Of a stretch of 38,750 nt of DNA, positions 31,267-38,750 are shown piece after piece (positions within the stretch are counted from its first letter, which is position 1; each line of letters begins with the position of its first letter). The notes under the pieces were generated by a model, which saw nothing but the letters and a program-made list of their open reading frames with translations, was not told the DNA's origin and did not search any database. Position numbers and translations under genes: made by a program. Source of the stretch: Chlamydomonas sphaeroides (Eukaryota > Chlorophyta > Chlorophyceae > Chlamydomonadales > Chlamydomonadaceae); the NCBI GenBank assembly GCA_001662425.1, contig BDDC01000311.1, positions 1,286-40,035 on the forward strand, in the 5' to 3' direction.

Positions 31267-32140
31267 AGTGCCCAACGTCCCACGTGCGTGTTGTAAGCGT
31301 GCGCCAATAGCTGTTACTGTCGGCGCGTTGTGGACAGCTACTAGGGCTTGGATTGTGGATGTGCTGTTTTTGTTTGTTTGTGGCTGTCTTAATGTGCACG
31401 GGGCAGTGAGGGCCTGTGTGGCTGGGCCTGGGCCCGCCTGGGCCTCCTCGTTACGGTAAGGAGGCTTGCAACTTTGCGCGCCTCGCGTTTCCAATATCAA
31501 TGCAAGCAATAGAGACTAGCGTTGCGAATCAGCCAGAATGCCGCGAGCAGCGCATCGGCATCCTCAGTTCGCCAATGTCATCAACATTCGGGCTCGCCGA
31601 CGGCCATCGATACCGCTATTCCCTGCACAACCTGATTGAACTAGCGCCGATACTTTGCAACGTCTTCATTTTAATGGCTTAGGCGCGCGCCCCAGCGTAA
31701 GCGACTCTGCTGACAGCGCCAAACGCGCGCGGCCTGTAACATCGCAGCTATGGAGTACGTTTTGAACTGGAGTCTACAGCTGCCCGACACGAGCGGGTAA
31801 GCATAACCTGTTGTCGATGGGGCGGGCCGCGGGGCTCGACCGCGCCACAAGCGGCCTTGATGACTGTCGATGAGGCCAACTTGAGGAATGGATGTTACTG
31901 CGTGCGCGGCCGGAGCGAGTCTCCTCCGCCGCACGCCCGCCTGCATCCCTGACACGACCCCCCGGCAACGCCGGCATCCTTGGGCAAATCTGCATCCCAA
32001 TCCCCAAATATCTTTGCCTGCTCTGCCCTTTCCTGGCCCGTTGCCGAGCACGAGTGATGTGCCCTCGTTGCCCTGACTGCCCCCGCCCCCTTAGTCAACC
32101 GGATCGCTCGTCGTGGAAGCCGCAAAGGCCGCAATCGGCC
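31267..32140. promoter_or_regulatory. Divergent promoter region between the F-box/LRR gene and the EF-hand-like gene
   Basis: The 874 bases between two divergent ATGs must hold both promoters. The centre (31,330-31,700) is AT-richer than either gene. No TATA box or known operator is evident. Open frames here are short and featureless. Confidence 0.5.
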
Positions 32141-35100
32141 ATGCCCACCACCAGCTACTATGCGGCACGTTCCATTGGGGACGATGTCGGCCGGCCTGTG
32201 GTGCAGCACAAGCCCCTGGCAAAGGGGGAACACACGCAGCCCGGCCTCGCCAAGGGTGCGTTGATGCAGGGCACAGCAACATAGCGGGTGCAGCTTCCAC
32301 CAGCAGCAAACAAGCAAGCCCGGGCCTTGTGGGCGCCGCAGCAGCCCACGGCGCGACCGTGCAGTGGGCCGGGGGACTCACTCGCCTATGCTGCCATGCT
32401 GCGTGCCGCCCTCCCCCACCCCAGTCTTCGACGACCCCGGCATGCGCCCGCACGTGTTTGTGCCCGCCACCGTGAACAAGATGTCGTACAGTCTCATGAG
32501 CAGGGACGTGGAGGGGGCCACGGTGAGGAGGGGGGCGGGCAGGGGGCGCCTCGTCATGGTGCCCTTGGCCTCCTGCGCAGACGTGCCTCCGTCGGGTCGC
32601 GGCACCCGTCTGGCCGGCGGCGCCAGGGTCCGATCCGCCTCACTGACCCGCCGCCCGCACCTGACTCTCCCCTCCCGCAGTCGCGCAGCCCCGAGGTACC
32701 GCGCAACCCGCGCAACACCAACCCCAACGCCCCCACCTACGTCCTGCCGGGCGCCTCCGCCTCCGCCTCCCTTGCGGCCGCCGCCTCCGCCGCCACGGGC
32801 GCCACCGTGCAGCCCCAGTGCCCCTCCGACCAAGCAGCAGCGCCGTCCTCGGTCCCCGACCCCGGCCCGGGACCGGCAGGCTGGCAGGACGTGAGCGACA
32901 TCATCGACCCGCCCTCGGTGGTGGAGCGGCCCCACAAGCTGGCCACCCGCTCCACGGGCCTGGCCACGGCCGACATCGACGGAGCCTACCCGGGCTGGCA
33001 GCCGCCCTTCCGCGCGCACGTGGGCCGCAACCTGAGGGACCCCGGCCTGGACGTGTCCGACATCAACGGCCCCGGCTGCGGGGGCAGCGCAGCCACCGCC
33101 GTGCGCAGGAGGGCCGCCTCGGCGCGGCCTAGGGCCGGCGGCAGCAACGGCGGCCAGCGGGGCGGCGGCTACGGCTCATTCTACGCCGAGCAGCAGCAGG
33201 CGGGCAGCGGCGGCCACGAGCGGACCGAGTACCTGCCTGCCCAGCAGCAGCCCCAGGCGCAGCAGCAGCCCGCGTCCTATTACCCGCCGCCGCTGTCCTG
33301 GCAGCCGGCCCCGGGCGCGCAGCCGCCACCTGCTGCCGGTGACGGCTCCGCCAGCCCCAGCGAGCCGGACTTGCGGCAGCAGCTGCCGCATGCCGCCTCT
33401 GCCTCGGTCCCCGCCACCTTTTTTACGGCGCCGCTCCGCGCCCCCGGCCTCGCGCCGCCCTATGCCACCACCAACCTCGGCAGCGGCCTGCCGGCGGCGC
33501 TGGCCAGCAGCCTGGGCGCGCCGCCCGCCTCGGCCGCCGTGGCCGCCGCCGACCTGCCGGCCGGCACGGTGGGGCGCCCCTACACCGCCCGCCGCGACCC
33601 GGGCCTGCGCCACACCGCCAAGGTGGCGGCGGCGGAGGCGCAGCGCAGCGCGGCGGCCGAGGCGGAGCGGCTGGCGGCGGGACTGCAGCCAAGTCGCGAG
33701 AGCGTGGAGACATTCTGGGGCGCGTGCCGGCGGATGGACCGCGAGACGTGCGGCAAGGTGACGCCGACCGACTTTGCATACGCGCTGCAGCACTCGGGGC
33801 TGATGCCGCGGGGCTGTGAGGACGCGGCGGTGCTGGCGCGCGGGCTCAGCGACGGCGCCGGCATGGTGGCGTACAGGAGCCTGGCCAGGGAGCTGGCGCA
33901 GCGAGCGCCGCAGAAGCCGCGGCCCTTCTCGGCCAGCGCCGCGGCGAGCAGCGGCCAGGCCAGGCTGCAGTCGACAGGGCACGGCCCCGCGAGCCGCTCG
34001 GCCTCGTTCACGGCGGGCGGGGCCGGCTCTCCTCGGCAGGCCCCAGGCGCGGCGCTGACGCCCAGCCCGGCGCCGGCTCAGTCTACGCCGCGGTCACTGG
34101 GCCGGCCTCCCTCGGGCAACCGCCGCAGCGTCAACTGGGCCATGGACCAGCAGGGGCAGGAGCAGGCCGCCACATGGGCCTCGCCGTCACAGCCGCGGCA
34201 GCCGCCGCCCCAGCAGCACGTGCCGCCCGCATACCACTTCGGCACGGGCTCCGTAACAGCGCGCATCCCGCTGGGCCCCTCGGGTGCCGTGCCTGCGCCC
34301 GAGCAGCCGTCGGCGGCGCGCCCGGCCTCACCGCCGTGGGCCCCCGGCCAGGAGCAGCCCGCGGCGCCCTCCCAGCCCCGGGGGCGCCCGCCTACGCCGC
34401 CCTCGACCACCACCACCGCCTCGCAGCCCGGCGCCGGCGCCCCGTCCGCCCCCGCCACCTCGCACGCCTCTGCGCTGCCGGGTGTGGGCTGCGGCCCCTC
34501 CTGGCCGCCCGCCCCTTCCTGCGACCCCGACCAGCGGCGGTCCACGGGCACCATGGTGGCGCTGCACATTGCGCCGCCGCACCGCGAGCCGGACACAGCC
34601 GTGTACTTCCCATTCAAGGTGCGCCGCCCGTCAGGGTTGGGGAGGGGGCAGTCTGCTGGGGGAGGCGGAGTGGGCTGGGCAACGCGCCCCCGCGTGCCTC
34701 CCGGATATGCGGCGGCAGGCTGGGACATCTTGTCCGTGCCGCTGGTCCCTACCGCTGCAGGCCACGCCGATGTGGTTTGCGGGCAACAACTCTGGCCCCG
34801 CGGGCGCGCCTGTCGAGGCGGGCGGCAGCGGCGGCCCCGCCCAGGCCGCCGCCGAGTACGTGCCCAGCTCCGACCCCACCGCCGCCATCGTGGGTAAGGG
34901 CCACCACCGGCTGACGGTGCCGGGCAGCGGTGTGATGCTGGACCCCGCTGTGGAGGCGGCCATCATCGCCAGGACCAGGTGGGAGAGGGTGGGGCAGGGG
35001 TGCGGGAGGGAGCCGGGCAGAGGTTTGGTCGCGTGCACAGGACGAGGGGTACCCAGCGGCCCGGGGGACGAGGGCACACCTCCACGCAGCTGTGGGCCAA

Positions 35101-35629
35101 CTGTGTGCTGCCCTGCTGCCCTCGCTGCACTGCAGGCCCATGTCGGCGGTGACTGGCGGAGCGGCCACCGGCAGTGGGGCCCTGAGCAGCTTACGCCAGG
35201 TGGGGCCGGGCTCGCACGGGGGGCAGTAAGACCGGCAGCGTGGGCGTTGAGCATGCTGCACAGATTGTCCCGCGCTGTGTCGCCGCTGCCTCCCTTCCAG
35301 CGATCGCGTCTGACGCGCCTTGTCCCCGCCTCGCCCCCTCGTTCCGCCCCTCCCTTGCTCAGCATGGCACGGACGGCCCGCTGCTCTACTCGTCCGAGGC
35401 GCCCGGCACCGGTGCGGGCTCCTCGCTCAAGGGCCCCGGCCAGGCGCTGTTCGAGGCCAGCCGCCGCCAGCCCTCGGGGCCTCGCATGGCCGCCGGGGGG
35501 CGGGCCGCGTCCGCGCCGCGCGCCGCCTCAGCCCGGCCCGCTGGCGGGGCCGGCGGGCGTGTTGGCGGCCGCGCTCTGGAGCGGTCCATGCTGCGGGAGG
35601 ACATTGCGGCGGTTCGGTCGCTGCATTGA
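32141..35629 (+). CDS. EF-hand-like, proline-rich protein with short DI-containing motifs (possible ciliary/cytoskeletal protein)
   Basis: Exons: 32141-32255, 32425-32522, 32681-34618, 34761-34978, 35136-35199, 35363-35629; phases agree and give 899 residues. The small exon at 35136-35199 is required to restore phase. N-terminal conserved-looking parts: FDDPGMRPHVFVPATVNKMS (exon 2), NTNPNAPTYVLPG, and three related motifs DVSDIIDPP, TADIDGAYP and DVSDINGPG (residues about 141-203). I associate N-P-x-x-P-x-Y-x-L-P and (T/S)-D-I-x-G-A-x-P motifs with flagella-associated proteins of protists; that is memory-based inference. Residues about 410-480 form a helix-loop-helix pair resembling an EF-hand domain (ESVETFWGACRRMDRETCGK), but the loops lack the full Asp/Asn set, so Ca2+ binding is doubtful. 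The rest is Pro/Gln/Ala-rich and probably disordered. Start: first ATG, giving MPTTSYYAARSIGDD. Confidence 0.78.
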
Positions 35630-36169
35630 TGCAGGGGCCGTGCGGCATACAGCGAGCGGGCTGGGACAGGTGCCGAGGAGGGCCTAGGACAGGGTTGGGC
35701 AGCAGCAGAACGCGTCATGTTAGCGACACAAGAATGAGCATGGTGCGGTGAAGAGTGATGGTGTGTGAGCAGGTGGCATTTGTTGCTGGGCATGGTTGCC
35801 GCACTAGACATCTCTGGTGGCTGGTAGCTAGGTCAGGGTGTGGCGCGACTTGGGCACGGGAAGGGACTGCGCTGCATACAGCACAGGGGTGAGTGTACCA
35901 AGTACCAAGCCTTTGCCGGTCATACCTTTGCCGGGTACTGGGGTAACGTACCCTTCTTAGTGGGTGGTCGTGCAAGGAGCGCGTTGGGCATGCTGTGCGT
36001 GAGTGCGAAGTGCGCGGCGCGCGCGTCGCACTGTCTCATGGCTGGGTGGCAGGTGCTTGCGCCTGCGTACGCTGCAACGCCCCGCAATGCTCCAGCCTGT
36101 CTGCGTGCGCCAGGAGTCAGGGCCCGAGGGCCGGCGACGTTATCGGCAGCAGAACAGCACCCTAATGTC

Positions 36170-36260
36170 CCCTGGATCGGCTCCTGGGCGCAGTGGGCGC
36201 GCCGCAGCTCATACCCCCTTGATCGACTCTCAGGCTCGATGGGCAAGCCGCAGTCCATAC
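36170..36260. repeat. Imperfect 46-bp tandem duplication
   Basis: 36170-36214 and 36216-36260 align over 45 bases with 33 matches. Conserved blocks are the start (CCCT.GATCG), the centre (TGGGC) and the end (GCCGCAG..CATAC). There is no flanking target-site duplication that I can see. Confidence 0.65.
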
Positions 36261-37310
36261 CATGGGACTTTTGGGGCCCTGACGGCAATAGAGTCTATGA
36301 ATCCATTGGCCCTCGTTCAGAGAGATACGGCTGCTTCGCGCCGTGGCGCCGCAGTTGCCAAGAGCCTAGGACGGTACCCGTGCACCGACGTCCGGACTAG
36401 ATCTGTCCAACGCAGGGGAGCCGGGTAGATTCCAGGCAGATGTATGTCCGTGTCAATGCAGCGCAGGTTACACGACTCACGACACCATGCCAGAACCATG
36501 CCAGTGTCCGCGGCATGCCCATCGGCTCCATAGAGGCAAGACAAGGTGGCTCCATCCGGGATGGGAACAAGGGCGTAGCCCCAACCCTGTCCTTCATCTA
36601 GGCCTGCCGGCCGCCCCCACCAATTGGGCTACGTCAGTTGAAGGAGAAGCGCGGCGCCCACCAACCTCTCAACCAGCGCTCTATGTGCCGGCACTTGTCT
36701 GGGACGCGACCCCGGGTCCCTTCACCCGGACATCGCCGGGGCACGCTTGAATGCAATGGAAAGGAAGGCCCACCGCCCCCAGCCTCGCGCTAGCACAAGC
36801 TTACGCCCGCTATCGCAACATCTATCGCAACAGCCGCCGCCCAGCCAGCTAGGCACGGCCAGGAGGCAGGGCCCGCCATCGCTGCCAAGTCAGTGTCGGA
36901 CGGCCGGCCCCAGGACTAGTGAACCATGTCTATTAGCGTGGCGTGACGAGTGTAGCCACTTCCCTAGACCAAGTTCGACACACGTCAGCGCGGCCCCTTT
37001 GCCTGTTGGCCCCTGGGTCGGCGCTCGTGCTAAGTTGCCCACTGATTCCGACACTACAAAATCAAAATAAAGTTGTTGCTAAGCACTATACTAGACGGAC
37101 GGCAGGCAACTCTTGGCGGTGTCCCATGCGTCAGCGTTTACGTTGGGCATTTAGCCATATTGATGCTAACGTGGGGTCTTGTCTTCGTCTGTAGCGCTGC
37201 TTATGCGTGCTGCTGGCAAACGTTGATAAGCTTTAACTGCGCGACCGCTCAACTTGCCTCAGCACGCGAGCCGCGATAACTCTCGCAGAACGTGCTACTG
37301 GAGATATTAA

Positions 37311-37320
37311 GGCATATATT
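37311..37320 (+). promoter_or_regulatory. TATA-like element upstream of NMD3
   Basis: GGCATATATT lies about 55 bases before the chosen ATG at 37372, in an AT-rich island. Position and composition suit a core promoter; no transcript data support it. Confidence 0.3.
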
Positions 37321-37371
37321 GACACGCACTTCCTTAGCCCACGGTAGGCGGCGCGGCGGCGCCAGGAAGCG

Positions 37372-38750
37372 ATGGACGGCTCCGCAGTCCAAGCGTATGC
37401 CGGACAGGCAACATTTCAGCCACAGTCCACACAAGGATACGTGTGAGTCGATGAACTGCTCGTTCGCGCAAGGTCGCAACTAGGGCCTGCCGTCAGCCGC
37501 TTTCTGCTCCTGCTGAGCAAACCTATGGGCACAACGTTGCTCGCGGGTTCTTAAGGGCAGGACGTGCTTCTGAGGCAGCTTTACTGAGAGGCAACACGCT
37601 GCCGAAAACCCGGCCCCGCAACCACAGGCTATGCTGCCTCTGCGGCACGGGCATTTTGCCCAACCCCTCCAACATGTGCGTCAACTGCATTCGGTCGCAA
37701 GTTGACATTACAGAGGGCATCCAGAAGCAGGTGTGGCTAAGGCTAGGCCCTGGACGCCGGCGGGGGGGGGGCGCAGCTAGGGGTGCCTCGCACCCCAGTC
37801 TGGCCCACCTCCTGCTGCTGCCGCCGCCCTGCTGCGCCCCAGGTGACCGTCCTGTGGTGCAAGGAGTGCGGCCGCTACCTGCAGCCGCCCAAGCACTGGG
37901 TGCAGGCGGAGCTGGAGAGCAAGGAGCTCCTTACATTCTGCATCAAGAAGATCAAGGGGCTGCAGAAGGTGGGCGCGCAAAGGGGCCGGCAGAGCGCAGC
38001 GGGCAGGGGGCAGGGCCACGGGCGCTTAGCATAGGGCAGGTGCTGGCTTAGGCATCTGGGCTGCATGCGCCGCCCCCTTACCCCTGCCCTCCCCGTTCGC
38101 TCGGACACGTGTGTGGCGCGGCGTGAGGCGACTCCCGCATAACCCAGCATGGCATCGTCTGCGCTCAGGCGGGGGGGGGGCACGACATCACGAGCAAAAT
38201 TGCGACAATCAGGAAATGGGAGGGCGCCATCCCCGGCCTTAACCATCACAACACCGCTCACCCCGCTCACCGCTCGCTCATTCCTCCTTCCTTTCTACTG
38301 CCCAGGTCAAGCTAGTGGACGCGGGCTTCATCTGGACGGAGCCCCACAGCAAGCGGCTCAAGATCAAGCTCACCATCCAGGTGGGCAGGTGGCCGGCAGC
38401 TGGGAGGTGTGGGCGGTGCAGGTGAAGGCGAGCGGCTGAGCATGTCTGGGGAGGGAGCCGTGCTCCGCCTGTGCTGGGCGCGGCAGCCTGGGGCCCTCAC
38501 ACACCGAGCCTGACACGTGGCACCCTTCGCCTACCGGGACCCTGCCCTTCCCCCTCCCCCTCCCCTCCCTGCAGGCCGAGGTGTTCAACGGCGCCATCCT
38601 GCAGCAAACCTTCGTGGTGGACTATGTGGTGGAGAACAACATGTGCCCCGACTGCAACAGGCAGAACGCAAACCCCAACTCGTGGACCGCCTGCGTGCAG
38701 GTGGGGGGCGCTCGGGGGGGTGGGGGTGGGGGTGGGGGTGGGGGTGGGGG
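37372..38750 (+). CDS. NMD3: NMD3, 60S pre-ribosomal subunit nuclear export adaptor (5' part)
   Basis: NMD3 binds late pre-60S particles and recruits the exportin CRM1/XPO1 for passage through the nuclear pore. Exons visible: 37372-37442, 37589-37730, 37843-37968, 38306-38380 and 38575-38700; the gene continues beyond the window. Zinc-binding cysteines are clear: CCLCGTGILPNP then MCVNCIRSQVDITEGIQKQ, LWCKECGRYLQPPKHW, and NMCPDCNRQNANPNSW. SKELLTFCIKKIKGLQK and FIWTEPHSKRLKIKLT match the conserved N-terminal region of eukaryotic NMD3 closely. Exons from 37843 on are firm. The first exon (MDGSAVQAYAG...) is tentative: it was chosen because its GTGAGT donor has the phase needed by exon 2, and the zinc-finger frame has no nearer in-frame ATG. 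Family N-termini are short and variable, so similarity cannot settle the start. Confidence 0.93.
38714..38750 (+). repeat. GGGGGT simple repeat at the right edge
   Basis: GGGGGT units run from 38714 to the last base, inside the NMD3 intron that starts at 38701. The contig or window may end here because the tract is hard to sequence. Confidence 0.85.

Larger units (their letters stand above)
35630..37371. other. Long intergenic region between the EF-hand-like gene and NMD3
   Basis: This 1.74 kb has lower GC content than the genes. It should contain the EF-hand gene's 3' UTR and the NMD3 promoter. I found no clear TGTAA near the upstream stop. It holds a 46-bp imperfect tandem repeat (listed separately). 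A 186-codon frame at 35840-36400 begins with GTG and shows no domain, so it was not called. No tRNA or transposon signature was seen. Confidence 0.45.

Noticed and set aside
35840..36400. 186-codon open frame in the EF-hand/NMD3 intergenic region
   Set aside because: It starts with GTG, has no domain, signal or splice partner, and contains a non-coding-looking tandem repeat. GC-rich DNA gives many such frames.
1..38750. Prokaryotic defence system, CRISPR array, prophage or operon
   Set aside because: All genes are intron-containing eukaryotic genes; no direct-repeat/spacer arrays or phage genes are present.

Overview
This 38.75 kb window is nuclear DNA from a GC-rich green alga (Chlorophyta). 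I cannot place the genus. The evidence is eukaryotic gene structure (eight genes, each with 3 to 13 exons and mostly GT-AG introns, plus a few GC-AG candidates), a Ycf54 gene with a plastid transit peptide, strong G/C bias at third codon positions, long Ala/Gly/Pro-rich coding tracts, and TGTAA motifs of the kind chlorophytes use as polyadenylation signals. Exon joins below were made by hand from splice consensus, codon phase and family similarity. A 470-base run of N after a 27-base G homopolymer marks an assembly gap.

Layout: (1) 1-3118, minus: a LETM1-family mitochondrial inner-membrane protein, 3' end cut by the window edge. (2) 4384-7556, plus: a secreted, glycosylated, probably GPI-anchored wall or surface protein with a SPARK-like cysteine region. 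(3) 8696-15630, minus: a 2,062-residue low-complexity acidic protein with a coiled coil and two sets of short C-terminal repeats. (4) 16290-18996, minus: a hemerythrin/HHE protein interrupted by the gap. (5) 19855-20708, minus: Ycf54, the accessory factor of the Mg-protoporphyrin monomethyl ester cyclase. (6) 22331-26317, minus: an unrecognised plastid-targeted membrane protein of about 496 residues in 13 exons. (7) 26937-31266, minus: an F-box-like/leucine-rich-repeat protein with a formin-like polyproline insert. (8) 32141-35629, plus: an EF-hand-like protein with short repeated motifs of a kind I associate with ciliary proteins. (9) 37372 to the right edge, plus: the 5' part of NMD3, the 60S subunit nuclear export adaptor.

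Genes 1/2 and 7/8 are divergent pairs that could share promoter regions, 2/3 converge, and 3-7 run head to tail on the minus strand. The genes do not form a pathway: mitochondrial ion exchange, cell surface, chlorophyll synthesis and ribosome export are mixed, as is usual for a nuclear genome. I saw no mobile element, CRISPR array, tRNA or rRNA. The least explained items are the SPARK-like surface protein, the giant acidic protein, the unrecognised plastid membrane protein, the F-box/LRR/polyproline protein, and a recurring G-rich-start, C-rich-end asymmetry inside the introns.
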